A stretch of DNA of 61,906 nt from Methanobacterium sp. Maddingley MBC34 (GTDB lineage: Archaea > Methanobacteriota > Methanobacteria > Methanobacteriales > Methanobacteriaceae). Below are positions 1 through 8,571 of the stretch, in pieces; the first letter of the stretch is position 1; the number at the start of each line of letters is the position of its first letter. A program made the translations under genes and the position numbers. The notes below the pieces were generated by a model. That model saw nothing but the letters and a program-made list of their open reading frames with translations, had not been told where the DNA came from and searched no databases. The stretch covers positions 1 through 61,906 of the forward strand of contig AMGN01000052.1 in NCBI GenBank assembly GCA_000309865.1, read 5' to 3'.

Positions 1-71
1 TACAAAAGCTTTCTGAAACCTGAAAATCTAAGACCCTAAAATAATTGTTTAAAAAAAAATTAATTTCCTGT

Positions 72-455
72 CTATTCCACATAAATCTGGACTTTGGTCT
101 GATTTTCCTCATCTTCCACATCAACTATTTTACCTTCTGCTCCATTTTTGACTGCTTCTAAAATTTCATCCAGGTCGATCTGGTCCAGACCGGCTTCTTC
201 CAGTTTGGGATCAAATTTTTTGGCCAGTTTTAAACCCACCTCAACCAGGGACACGGGTATGTTCACATTAACTTTAGGGTTATCATCCATGGTATTCACA
301 CGGATCTTTAACCATTTGGCATGGGTTTTAGGTTTTATTTCCACCTGGTTTCCTTCCAGAGCATCCAGTAGCTCAGTTGCTTCTGATGTACTGATTTTCC
401 CTTCTTCTACCATTTCCAAAATTTGTATTCTTTCGTCTTTAATATTTTTAGCCAT
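72..455 (-). CDS. SHOCT-like domain protein (YvlB-N-like), last gene of regulatory operon
   Basis: A 127-residue acidic soluble protein. Residues about 4-35 form a SHOCT-like short helical motif (ILEMVEEGKISTSEATELL). A second domain runs from KWLKIRVNT to the C-terminal KVQIYVE and is shared with the first gene of this operon. SHOCT-like motifs usually mediate oligomerisation or regulation, so a role in a regulatory complex is inferred. The start is placed at the ATG at 455 because AAGGAGTG lies 5 nt upstream. An in-frame upstream start at 482 would overlap the neighbour. It follows the DUF2089 gene by 13 nt, so the two are probably cotranscribed. No enzymatic motif is visible. Confidence 0.75.
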   Translation of the reverse strand: MAKNIKDERIQILEMVEEGKISTSEATELLDALEGNQVEIKPKTHAKWLKIRVNTMDDNPKVNVNIPVSLVEVGLKLAKKFDPKLEEAGLDQIDLDEILEAVKNGAEGKIVDVEDEENQTKVQIYVE

Positions 456-468
456 ATTTTCACACTCC

Positions 469-834
469 TTAAATTTTACCATTTAGTAGCTTTAAAGCCT
501 CATCCTTGGAGATTTCACCATTTTTAAGCTTTTCCAGGATCTCTTTTTTATCAATAGCTGGTTTTTTGACCTTGTGCCCCAGAACGGAAATCACTTCATC
601 CAGTTTATTCCTTACTGTTGGGTAGGATATCCCCAGTTCCTTTTCAATCTCCTTAATATTACCCCTGTTTTTTATAAAAACTTCCAGGAAGTATTTCTGT
701 TGGTCATTCAGTCTGCAAAACTTGCACAGATCAAATTCGCCCTGAATAACACTCTTGCATTTATTACACTTTATCTCGCTAACTTTAATTTCACTCTGGC
801 ATATGGGACAGCTTCCTGGTACTTCACGTTTCAT
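469..834 (-). CDS. DUF2089 family zinc-ribbon/HTH regulator
   Basis: A 121-residue protein. Three CxxC pairs (C9/C12, C23/C26, C37/C40) form an N-terminal zinc ribbon. A helix-turn-helix-like stretch follows (GNIKEIEKELGISYPTVRNKL, in two parts around residues 60-80). The C-terminus is a SHOCT-like motif (ILEKLKNGEISKDEALKLL) matching the one in the downstream protein. DUF2089 proteins are thought to be DNA-binding regulators, and in bacteria they occur next to SHOCT/DUF4097 (YvlB-like) proteins. The ATG at 834 is preferred over the upstream TTG at 849 because GAGGGTGA precedes it. It sits 11 nt after the upstream gene in a tight operon. Confidence 0.85.
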   Translation of the reverse strand: MKREVPGSCPICQSEIKVSEIKCNKCKSVIQGEFDLCKFCRLNDQQKYFLEVFIKNRGNIKEIEKELGISYPTVRNKLDEVISVLGHKVKKPAIDKKEILEKLKNGEISKDEALKLLNGKI

Positions 835-845
835 AATCTTCACCC

Positions 846-1148
846 TCAAATGGTGTATATTTCCACCATCACTTTACCTTCCTTTTCATCATCTGCTTCA
901 ATATCAACCATTTTAAATGGTTCAGTACGTTCTAACTGGTCAAAAATCAGGTCAAGATCCTGGTGAGTGATGTTACTGAAGAAGGTTTCCATGTATTCAC
1001 CAGTTTGGGATGATCCACTTTTGGCCTTAGATGGATAATATTTGAGGATTTGTTTAGATATCCATTTATAGGTCGAAATTCGCAAAGCAGGGAGAGGAAT
1101 GAAAAATTTATCCGTTTTCACCCATATTTTTAACTTTTTAGCTTTCAT
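846..1148 (-). CDS. Hypothetical protein sharing the C-terminal domain of the SHOCT-like partner
   Basis: A 100-residue soluble protein, first in a three-gene minus-strand operon. No named family was recognised. Its opening (KKLKIWVKT) and ending (KMVDIEADD...KVMVEIYTI) line up with the opening and ending of the second domain of the last gene in the operon (KWLKIRVNT ... KIVDVEDEE..KVQIYVE). This looks like a stand-alone version of that domain, without the SHOCT motif. The start at 1148 is chosen because AAGGTG lies 7 nt upstream. A TATA box at 1213-1220 lies at a suitable distance. A complex with the other two products is an inference. Confidence 0.7.
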   Translation of the reverse strand: MKAKKLKIWVKTDKFFIPLPALRISTYKWISKQILKYYPSKAKSGSSQTGEYMETFFSNITHQDLDLIFDQLERTEPFKMVDIEADDEKEGKVMVEIYTI

Positions 1149-1212
1149 ATTTATGCACCTTGATGATGACTTCAATATTATACATGTCTAGATTAAGATT
1201 GTTAAGTTATAG

Positions 1213-1220
1213 TATATAAA
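1213..1220 (-). promoter_or_regulatory. TATA box of the DUF2089/SHOCT operon
   Basis: The minus strand reads TTTATATA here. That places a transcription start near 1190, about 40 nt before the first ATG at 1148. It is the best archaeal promoter match upstream of the operon. Confidence 0.55.
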
Positions 1221-1277
1221 TATGTTGATATTTTTAATTTATAGATTAAAATAGTTAAAGTTCACATTGATATTTTT

Positions 1278-1316
1278 AATAAGTAGGGGATCGGTTAAAT
1301 AAGTAGAGGATCGACT
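1278..1316. repeat. 20-bp tandem repeat, two copies
   Basis: The core AATAAGTAGRGGATCG occurs at 1278 and again at 1298, exactly 20 bp apart, in the divergent intergenic region. Confidence 0.6.
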
Positions 1317-1474
1317 AGTGTTGAAGTTAATTATCAATGGAAAAAATAGTGTTAATATATTTATTTACTTGGTTCAAACTTCAAAACAGAGTACTCACCA
1401 TTAGTTTAAGAAAAAATAGAGAAATAAAGAGAATATTATTTCAATAAGTATATTAAATAAATAACAAGGATAAG

Positions 1475-3034
1475 ATGGTAACAAGGATGGGGGCCCAAAA
1501 CAGTATGACCAAAATTTTAATTGTGGAAGATGAAGCAATTACTGCAATGGATATCAAACATAATTTAGTAAATTTTGGTTTTGATGTTGTAGGAACTGCT
1601 GCTAGTGGTGAAAAAGCAATTGAAATAGCTCAAAAACTAAAACCAGATTTAATTTTAATGGATATCACCTTAAAGGGCGATATGGATGGAATTGAAGCAG
1701 CGAAAAAAATTAAAACTCTTTTTGATATTCCTGTTATCTACATGAGTGCTTTTACAGATAAAAATACACATGAAAGGCTTAAACTTACCAACCCCTATGG
1801 TTTTGTGAGTAAACCTGTCAGCACTGAATTATTAGTGGTTTCTATTGAAGCTGCAGTTTACAAACACGACCTTGATAAGAAATTAGCTGAAAGTGAAGAA
1901 CGTTTAAGATTAATTTTTGATTCCAGTAAAGATTTTATTTACAGTTATGACCTTGAAGGGAGATTTACCAGTGCAAACAAGCATTTTTGCCAAGCTACGA
2001 ATCTAAGTGAAGATGAAATCATAGGTAAAACAGGCCCAGAACTGGGTTTACCTGAAAAACAGAGCAATAAATGGAAAAAAATACGCCAGCAAGTTTATGA
2101 AAATAATTCAACTGTTGAAATGTTTACATCTCAAGTTGGGCTGGATAAAAAAGTCCATGAATATGAAGTAATCTTAAATCCACTCCATAATATACACGGA
2201 GAAATTGTGGGAATTTCTGGAGTAAGCAGAGATTTAACCGAACATAAACTGTTAAAAAAAGAATTAAATGAATTAGGTGAACTGTTCCAGAACCTCTACA
2301 CTAATGCCCAAGTAGGAATAGTAATTGGAGATACCAATGGACACGTATTAAAATGTAATTCTGCATTTGAAAACATGCTGGGTTACAGCTTAGAAGAACT
2401 CCAGAAAATGAGTTTTACAGAATTCACCCACCAGGATTATATAGATAAAGAATTATCTTTACTTGAAAGCTTACGTACTGGGAAAATTAAATTCTATGAA
2501 ATAGAGAAAAAATTCATTCGCAAAGATAAGGAAATTACCTGGGGCAAAGTAACTGGAGGATTTGGTATTTCAACTGATGGAAAACCAGTTAATTCGCTTA
2601 TTATTGTTGAAAATATTGATGATCGTAAAAAATCAGAAAAAGAAATACTGGATTATGCTGCCCAACTTAAAGCTATTTTTGACATGTCGGGCATTGCTCT
2701 GGCAGCCACCGATACAAATGGCCACTGGATTAATGTAAATGAATATTTCTTAAATGAATTAGGTTATACTGAAGAGGAATTCTTAAAATTAACTAATATG
2801 GATGTAACCCATCCAGATGATCTAGAAAAAACATCCAGGTTATTTTCAAAACTTTTATCAGGAGAGCTTGATAAATACCGGTTAGAAAAAAGATATAAAA
2901 CCAAAGAAAGCAATTTTAAATGGTTTTATTTATCTGTAAAACCAATTAAAGACGAAAATAATAAAATTATCGCAGTTATGAGTGCAGGACATCCCATTGA
3001 CAATACGATTAATTCTGAAGAATTAAACATTTAG
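1475..3034 (+). CDS. Response regulator receiver with three PAS domains, no kinase or DNA-binding output
   Basis: A 519-residue cytoplasmic protein. Residues about 10-125 form a REC domain with the acidic pair ED, the phosphoacceptor Asp in LILMDITLKG, the switch Ser in YMSAF and the Lys in SKP. Three PAS/PAC modules follow (about 140-255, 265-385, 390-510). Two of the PAC ends read DLTEHK and NIDDRKK; the third ends near the C-terminus. There is no HisKA, HATPase, GGDEF or HTH, so the output is unknown. It may act as a phosphorylated sensor or adaptor for a separate kinase. The start is ambiguous: 1475, or an internal ATG at residue 6 or 11, where the REC domain proper begins. A family of such proteins exists in Methanobacteria. 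Confidence 0.88.
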   Translation: MVTRMGAQNSMTKILIVEDEAITAMDIKHNLVNFGFDVVGTAASGEKAIEIAQKLKPDLILMDITLKGDMDGIEAAKKIKTLFDIPVIYMSAFTDKNTHERLKLTNPYGFVSKPVSTELLVVSIEAAVYKHDLDKKLAESEERLRLIFDSSKDFIYSYDLEGRFTSANKHFCQATNLSEDEIIGKTGPELGLPEKQSNKWKKIRQQVYENNSTVEMFTSQVGLDKKVHEYEVILNPLHNIHGEIVGISGVSRDLTEHKLLKKELNELGELFQNLYTNAQVGIVIGDTNGHVLKCNSAFENMLGYSLEELQKMSFTEFTHQDYIDKELSLLESLRTGKIKFYEIEKKFIRKDKEITWGKVTGGFGISTDGKPVNSLIIVENIDDRKKSEKEILDYAAQLKAIFDMSGIALAATDTNGHWINVNEYFLNELGYTEEEFLKLTNMDVTHPDDLEKTSRLFSKLLSGELDKYRLEKRYKTKESNFKWFYLSVKPIKDENNKIIAVMSAGHPIDNTINSEELNI

Positions 3035-3045
3035 AGTATAAATTT

Positions 3046-3078
3046 GAATAGGATACTAAGGGAATAGGATACTAATGA
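3046..3078. repeat. 16-bp tandem repeat, two copies
   Basis: GAATAGGATACTAA occurs at 3046 and 3062, 16 bp apart, just after the stop codon of the REC-PAS gene. Confidence 0.6.
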
Positions 3079-3153
3079 TGAAATTTAGTTAAAGTTAAAA
3101 TGTCAACTAGTTACGAAAAGTGTAAATTGATTAGTGTGAATTTACAGAACATA

Positions 3154-3200
3154 TACTAATAATCAGTTATGGCTTTGTACTAATAATCAGTCATGGTTTA
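3154..3200. repeat. 24-bp tandem repeat, two copies
   Basis: TACTAATAATCAGT followed by YATGGYTT occurs at 3154 and 3178, a 24-bp spacing, upstream of the small gene at 3270. Confidence 0.6.
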
Positions 3201-3269
3201 GATTATTCTTATTCATTTATATGCATAAAAAAATTAAAATTAATTTTAAAAAAAATAGGAGTTATGACT

Positions 3270-3476
3270 ATGGCAAAAGAAATAAACCAGTTAGTATTGG
3301 GTATCAGTCGAGAGGGAGATATAATTGTTAAAAGTGCAAGAGGCAGAATATATTCAGTTAAAAAAGCTGAAAATTTAAAATTCGGTTGTGAAGAATTATT
3401 AAAAGACACAGAAAAAGAGTTATACGCCACTATTGATACAGAATCCCAACCATGGGAATGTACTGCTATAGAATAG
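3270..3476 (+). CDS. Small hypothetical protein (68 aa)
   Basis: A short soluble protein beginning MAKEINQLVLG and ending near a TAIE tail. It has two cysteines (FGCEE and WECTA), is rich in charged residues, and has no membrane segment. The ATG at 3270 is preferred because AGGAG lies about 8 nt upstream. The ATG at 3264 would be only 2 nt from it. It follows the REC-PAS gene by 235 nt of repeat-bearing DNA, so it probably has its own promoter. No family was recognised and no function is assigned. Confidence 0.6.
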   Translation: MAKEINQLVLGISREGDIIVKSARGRIYSVKKAENLKFGCEELLKDTEKELYATIDTESQPWECTAIE

Positions 3477-3707
3477 ATAATGAAACTGATTTAATAAATC
3501 ATATCAATTATAAATTTTTTTAAAATGATTTTACAGACGATTAATTAATTTCTAGGACATTAAATTATTTTTTTTATACCTTATTTTATCATTTTTTCAA
3601 ATATCGAAGATTTAAAGGACAATCCTTCATTTAATTCCCTTTATCCTGGATATTTTATATTAATTTTTCTTCAAGTACTTACTAAGATTTTTATTTTAAC
3701 CAGAATG

Positions 3708-3715
3708 TTTATATA
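3708..3715 (+). promoter_or_regulatory. TATA box of the TetR-DUF169-MFS operon
   Basis: TTTATATA lies 103 nt before the TetR start codon. The predicted transcription start, near 3735-3740, falls at the left edge of the operator repeats. Repressor bound there could block initiation. Confidence 0.6.
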
Positions 3716-3729
3716 GTCCCAATACCAAC

Positions 3730-3797
3730 CAGTTATATAACTGACTGATAAGTCACATAAATGAAAGAATAGTCATATAATTGATTAATTAGTCACA
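3730..3797 (+). promoter_or_regulatory. Predicted TetR operator: three 20-bp palindromic repeats plus a 14-bp palindrome
   Basis: Three units start at 3738, 3758 and 3778, exactly 20 bp apart. Each holds a 14-bp dyad: TGACTGATAAGTCA (3742-3755, perfect arms), TGAAAGAATAGTCA (3762-3775, imperfect) and TGATTAATTAGTCA (3782-3795, near-perfect). The perfect palindrome CAGTTATATAACTG overlaps the left end (3730-3743). The array lies between the TATA box and the TetR gene, as expected for an autoregulated operator. The alternative is a neutral tandem repeat, since such repeats are common in this window. Confidence 0.55.
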
Positions 3798-3816
3798 ATG
3801 GTTAGGGGTGAAAAAT

Positions 3817-4462
<646 letters not shown>

Positions 4463-4532
4463 GGAAATCTTAGGCAGAATCCGTGCCATTAACTAAATTA
4501 AATTTATTTATTGTGGTAAAGAGGTGTTAAAC

Positions 4533-5219
4533 ATGGAAAGTAATGAATTAGGACATAAATTAAATGAAATTTTAAAATTGGAAAATGAACCAGTAGCTAT
4601 AAAATGGTCTGTGAGCGAACCAAAAAACATTGTAAAAGAAGAGGGTAAATCAAGATTCTGCGGTAAACTTGAAAAAGCCATGAATGGCGAAATGTTCTAT
4701 GCAACTTTAGAAGAGGAAGAATGCATGGGTGGTGCCAGATATTCAGGACTGAAAAATATGAGTGAATATCCTGCAAACGTGCAAAGTGGTGCTTTTATGA
4801 TCCCTAAAGGATTATATAAGAGTATTCCTGCAGTTCAACGTTCAAGAGAAAATGAAACCTACATAAACCCCGGAATCTTTAATGCAATCAGTTTCGCTCC
4901 GTTAAATAAAGCAGAATTTGAACCAGATGTTATATTTATTCTCTGCAATGCGAAACAGGGTATGGAAATTCTCCATGCAAATGCATATGATTCTGGAGAA
5001 CATGGCTTGGGTGCTGATGCAGCCCCCATATGCAGTTCAATGGCTGCAGCTCCCTACATGGCTGGAAAAGTCACTTATGGATTTGGTGATGTTGCAGCTA
5101 GGGAAAATATGGGCATAAATCCTGAAGATATCATGGTTAGTATTCCTGGAAGTGACTTATCACGTATAGTTTCCAATTTAGGTGAGATGCGAACTAAAAT
5201 GTTCTTTAAGGAAGAATAA
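4533..5219 (+). CDS. DUF169 family protein
   Basis: 228 residues. The family pattern is visible: an N-terminal EPVAIKW segment, then FCGKLEKAM, EEEECMGGARYSG and a C-terminal ADAAPICSSMAAAPYM stretch followed by VTYGFGDVAAREN. DUF169 is widespread in methanogens and anaerobes. Its function is unknown, but its conserved cysteines suggest metal or redox ligand binding. The ATG at 4533 is chosen because GAGGTG lies 6 nt upstream; the GTG at 4524 lies inside that site. It sits 70 nt after the TetR gene and 68 nt before the exporter, so it is probably part of the same stress or efflux operon. Confidence 0.88.
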   Translation: MESNELGHKLNEILKLENEPVAIKWSVSEPKNIVKEEGKSRFCGKLEKAMNGEMFYATLEEEECMGGARYSGLKNMSEYPANVQSGAFMIPKGLYKSIPAVQRSRENETYINPGIFNAISFAPLNKAEFEPDVIFILCNAKQGMEILHANAYDSGEHGLGADAAPICSSMAAAPYMAGKVTYGFGDVAARENMGINPEDIMVSIPGSDLSRIVSNLGEMRTKMFFKEE

Positions 5220-5287
5220 GGTTATTCAAATAAGTTCAGAAATCTTTGGAATCCCTAAAAATGATAACTGTAAAAAAATAGGTCCCA

Positions 5288-6775
5288 GTGATAACTATGG
5301 ATTATGAAAGCCATTATAAACTTCCCAAAAATAGAATAATCCTAATTATGACGGGATTAATGGTCGGGCTTCTGGTAGCTGCCTTTGATTATTCAATCAT
5401 GGGCACAGCCATGCCCAAGGTTATTAACAGTTTACAGGGAATGGAATATTATACCTGGCCCTTTACAGCTTACATGTTAACTTCCACCATTGCCATAATC
5501 CTTTTTGGTAAACTATCCGATATTTACGGTAGAAAACATGTTTTAATTCTGGGGATCATCACATTCGTTATAACTTCAGTTATGTGCGGGTTTTCCACCA
5601 GCATGTTCCAGCTGATTGTCTTTAGGGGGCTGCAGGGAATTGGGGGTGGAATTTTAGTATCCCTCCCATTCATGGTGGTGGGAGAGATTTTCTCTCCAAG
5701 GGACAGAGCCAAATATATGGGGATCTTAGGATCAGTATTCGGAGTGGCCGATGTCTTAGGACCGATTATTGGGGGATTGGTTACTGATACCTTCGGATGG
5801 AGATGGGTGTTTTTTATAAATGTTCCAGTAGGGATCGCCGCTGTATGCATAATCTATTACTCTCTTCCCAACTTCAAACTGCCCGATGTTAAAAAAGTCA
5901 TTGATTATAAGGGGATCATTACCTTTACCTTAACTTTAAGTTCAGTGTTCCTGGCACTGACACTGGCCGGAGACTTAAATACAAATTCATTAGTGGAAAT
6001 AGCGGGACTTCTTGTATTTTCAATTGCCATGTTTATACTGTTCATCAAGGCTGAAAAACGAGCCACCGAACCCATTTTACCTTTACACCTATTTAAAAAT
6101 CCAATATACAATGTATCCTCAGTAGAAAGCTTCATAGCCGCAGCATTGATGTTCTGTGGGATAATTTACGTACCATTATTTGCACAGGGAGTTTTAGGTA
6201 TTAGTGCCACAAATTCCGGGCTCCTGATGATCCCTATGCTTTTTAGCCTCACATTGTCCTCGTTAATCACCGGACAAATAATATCACGAACCGGGAGATA
6301 TAAAAAGCTGGTAATTGCTGAATTTATCATAACTGGAATAGGAGTTGTGCTTCTAGCTTCCATGAATGTGAATACACCATATTACCTTTTGTTAGCCTAT
6401 TCTACTGTTCTGGGTATTGGTTCGGGGATGGCTTATACCATATTCAATGTAGCAGTGCAGAATGCATTTACCCTGCGAGATATAGGTATTGTAACCGCTT
6501 CTATACGTTTTTTCAGAAATGTGGGTACCATTGTATTTGTTTCAATATTTGGATACATAATGAATTTCACACTGGCCAGTTCTGCTGCCGCTACTGTAAG
6601 TTATACTGAGGCTTTGGCACTTTCTATCCAGAATATTTTTATGGTGGCCATAGTACTGGCCTTTGCAGGACTGGTTATTGCCTTCTTCCTTAAAGAAAAA
6701 CAATTGGGTAAAGAAATACCGTTAGGTGGCGATGAATTACAGGAAGATGCATCCAGTAACTCAGGATATAATTAA
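5288..6775 (+). CDS. MFS exporter, DHA2 (EmrB/QacA-like, 14-TM) family
   Basis: 495 residues and about 14 hydrophobic helices, the usual size for DHA2 drug:H+ antiporters. Motif A appears as FGKLSDIYGRKH after TM2. Motif C-like GVADVLGPIIGG and the WRWVFFINVPVG signature follow TM5. It acts in the cytoplasmic membrane, probably exporting a hydrophobic compound sensed by the TetR protein upstream. Either a GTG at 5288 (AGGT 4 nt upstream) or an ATG at 5297 could start it. It is last in the TetR-DUF169-MFS operon. The substrate cannot be inferred. Confidence 0.92.
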   Translation: MITMDYESHYKLPKNRIILIMTGLMVGLLVAAFDYSIMGTAMPKVINSLQGMEYYTWPFTAYMLTSTIAIILFGKLSDIYGRKHVLILGIITFVITSVMCGFSTSMFQLIVFRGLQGIGGGILVSLPFMVVGEIFSPRDRAKYMGILGSVFGVADVLGPIIGGLVTDTFGWRWVFFINVPVGIAAVCIIYYSLPNFKLPDVKKVIDYKGIITFTLTLSSVFLALTLAGDLNTNSLVEIAGLLVFSIAMFILFIKAEKRATEPILPLHLFKNPIYNVSSVESFIAAALMFCGIIYVPLFAQGVLGISATNSGLLMIPMLFSLTLSSLITGQIISRTGRYKKLVIAEFIITGIGVVLLASMNVNTPYYLLLAYSTVLGIGSGMAYTIFNVAVQNAFTLRDIGIVTASIRFFRNVGTIVFVSIFGYIMNFTLASSAAATVSYTEALALSIQNIFMVAIVLAFAGLVIAFFLKEKQLGKEIPLGGDELQEDASSNSGYN

Positions 6776-6790
6776 ATTTTCAACACTGGA

Positions 6791-6905
6791 GATTAAATAA
6801 AATGGGGATTAAATGAAATAAGGATTAAATAATGATAATTAAACAAAACATAGATTAAATGAATAGTGTTAAATAAAATAGAGATTAAATTAAAGGCATT
6901 TAATA
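6791..6905. repeat. 15-16 bp degenerate minisatellite upstream of dapB
   Basis: GATTAAAT or close variants recur at about 6791, 6807, 6823, 6838, 6853, 6868, 6883 and 6898, roughly eight units. The array fills the gap between the exporter stop codon and dapB and reaches the dapB ribosome binding site. Confidence 0.7.
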
Positions 6906-6922
6906 GAATGGAGATTGATAAA

Positions 6923-7822
6923 GTGATTAAAGTGGCTGTAACCGGTGCCGGTGGGAGGATTAGTTCTAAAATAATTAAAACCATACTAAAACAGGGAGAT
7001 ATGGAAGTTGTGGCAGCCATAGGTGCACCTAATACCTCACTTGAAGGAAAAGATGTGGGTGAAGTAATAGGTGTGGGAAAGATCAATATCCCCATAAATA
7101 GTGCACAAAGACTTGCCCATGTTTTGAAGGAAAAAAAAGCTGATGTTCTGGTTGATTTTACCATAGCAAACTCTGCGGTGGGTACAATCCAAACTGCAGC
7201 AGAATGTGGGGTTAACGTAGTTGTAGGCACAACTGGATTATCAGATGAGCAGATGACATTGATAAGTGAATCCATTGAAGAGAATAATATAAAAGCGGTT
7301 ATTTCTCCAAACATGGCAGTTGGTGTGAATGTGTTCTTTAAGATCATTAAGGACCTTGCAAAGACTCTCTCAGATTACGATATAGAAATAATCGAAGCTC
7401 ATCATAAACATAAATTGGATGCACCTTCCGGCACAGCCTGCAAGGCCTACGAGAGTATAGCTCGTGAACTGGAAAGAGTTAATGAACTAGGAAGAGCTAA
7501 TAAACTAGGAAAAGCTAATAAACTAGGGAAAGATGATAAACTGAAAACAGTAAAAGGTGAATCCTGTGTCTGTGGTAGGCAGGGAATGGTAGGTGCACGA
7601 AGTCCTGGAGAAATAGGAGTACATGCAGTTCGTGGTGGGGATATTGTTGGGGATCACACCGTTCTTTTTGCTGGTGAGGGTGAACGATTGGAAATTACCC
7701 ACAGAGCAGGAAGCAGGCAGGCATTTGTAACTGGAGCAATTAAAGCCGTGCGTTATGTTAATACTAAAGCTCTTGAGGGAAAAATTAGCGAGATGGCCGA
7801 TGTTCTGGGTATAAAAGTATAA
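6923..7822 (+). CDS. dapB: 4-hydroxy-tetrahydrodipicolinate reductase
   Basis: 299 residues from the GTG at 6923, against about 270 for the family. DapB reduces 4-hydroxy-tetrahydrodipicolinate with NAD(P)H in lysine/meso-diaminopimelate synthesis in the cytoplasm. The Rossmann start is VAVTGAGGRISSKI. The catalytic signature is EIIEAHHKHKLDAPSGTA, and the C-terminal GGDIVGDHTVLFAGEGERLE is typical. The GTG is chosen because GGAG lies 9 nt upstream and MIKVAVTG is the normal family N-terminus. The extra length comes from a lysine-rich repeat insertion (about residues 182-208) made of KLGKAN-type hexapeptides. The insertion lies between the catalytic motif and the EIGVHAVRGG motif and probably forms a surface loop. 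An intact active site suggests the gene is functional. Confidence 0.95.
   Translation: MIKVAVTGAGGRISSKIIKTILKQGDMEVVAAIGAPNTSLEGKDVGEVIGVGKINIPINSAQRLAHVLKEKKADVLVDFTIANSAVGTIQTAAECGVNVVVGTTGLSDEQMTLISESIEENNIKAVISPNMAVGVNVFFKIIKDLAKTLSDYDIEIIEAHHKHKLDAPSGTACKAYESIARELERVNELGRANKLGKANKLGKDDKLKTVKGESCVCGRQGMVGARSPGEIGVHAVRGGDIVGDHTVLFAGEGERLEITHRAGSRQAFVTGAIKAVRYVNTKALEGKISEMADVLGIKV
7466..7546 (+). repeat. 18-bp in-frame tandem repeat inside dapB
   Basis: Four units plus a partial one encode ELERVN, ELGRAN, KLGKAN, KLGKDD, KLK. The DNA unit is close to AAACTAGGAAAAGCTAAT. The period of 18 keeps the reading frame. Confidence 0.85.
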
Positions 7823-7880
7823 AATGAATTCAGGGTATAAAATAAGGGTATAAAATAATATATAAAATAAAAATAAGGGA

Positions 7881-8231
7881 TTAATTATGTTGAATTAGCG
7901 CTATTCTGGCCCCATTTGGGTCTTCTATGAATGCCAGTAATCCCACGGTTATGGGAATCGGTTCCATTATGATTTTAGCACCCTTTGCTTTAAGATCTTT
8001 AATAGTACCAACAACATCTTCCACATCCATCCCTATTGAAAATAGTCCAGGTTCATCATTTGGGTTTTTAATGATTTCTATCATAGCATCCCCTTCACCC
8101 TTGAGTAGTGTGATTTCTCCGGCGGGTCCAAGATGGTACTGGCTATCTATTTCAAACCCCATAACTTCGGTGTAAAACCGGATTGACTCATCCATATCAT
8201 TAACAATGATGGTAGCATATTTAACTTTCAT
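7881..8231 (-). CDS. VOC (glyoxalase/bleomycin resistance) family protein
   Basis: 116 residues, the size of a single VOC domain built from two beta-alpha-beta-beta-beta repeats. It starts MKVKYATIIVNDMDESIRFYTEVMGF and ends FIEDPNGARIALIQ, both typical of the fold. VOC proteins use a metal-binding cavity for lyase, isomerase or dioxygenase chemistry, or simply bind small molecules. The substrate here is unknown. The ATG at 8231 is used, with GGTGAT upstream; the TTG at 8237 is less likely. It converges on dapB across a short gap with small gggtataaaat repeats. Confidence 0.9.
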   Translation of the reverse strand: MKVKYATIIVNDMDESIRFYTEVMGFEIDSQYHLGPAGEITLLKGEGDAMIEIIKNPNDEPGLFSIGMDVEDVVGTIKDLKAKGAKIIMEPIPITVGLLAFIEDPNGARIALIQHN

Positions 8232-8571
8232 CTTCAATCACCATCTAAACATCTGTTAACCAGGTTACTAATTTTTTTATTTTTAAATTTCACTTTTTTT
8301 CTTAGGAGGTACCCAGTATCAAACGTGGAAACACAATTAATTATCTCTAAAAAAAATCCCAGTTTTGGTTTATTGTTGATTTGTCTATAAATGAATCGTA
8401 GAATATAGCCCAATTATGAAAAATATGGGTATTTCTTTAAATTTTAAATGATCTTTAACAGATCCATTTACTTGAAGGGCATTTACCTCTGCGCCCATCT
8501 TAATGTTACTATTTAGTCCAATAATTTTAATATCGATTCTTTATTTAAGATCATATTAATTCAGATATGTT
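8232..8571. other. Intergenic region, no gene seen
   Basis: This AT-rich spacer separates the VOC gene from the DUF3307-like gene. A good AGGAGGT sequence at about 8304 is not followed by a useful open frame. Nothing else was recognised. Confidence 0.4.

Larger units (their letters stand above)
1149..1474. other. Divergent intergenic region
   Basis: This AT-rich region holds the minus-strand TATA box at 1213-1220. The element TTGATATTTTTAA appears twice, near 1223 and 1267. Two copies of a 20-bp repeat (AATAAGTAGRGGATCG core) start at 1278 and 1298. No RNA gene was recognised. Confidence 0.5.

Noticed and set aside
148..486. 112-residue plus-strand open frame at the left end
   Set aside because: It is antisense to the SHOCT-like gene, which has clear motifs and a ribosome binding site.
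6793..7347. 184-residue minus-strand open frame opposite dapB
   Set aside because: It is a shadow of dapB and its upstream repeat, with no family features and no site for initiation.
8304..8400. Good AGGAGGT site suggesting a small gene
   Set aside because: The nearest start codons give frames of about 20 codons or fewer at poor spacing.
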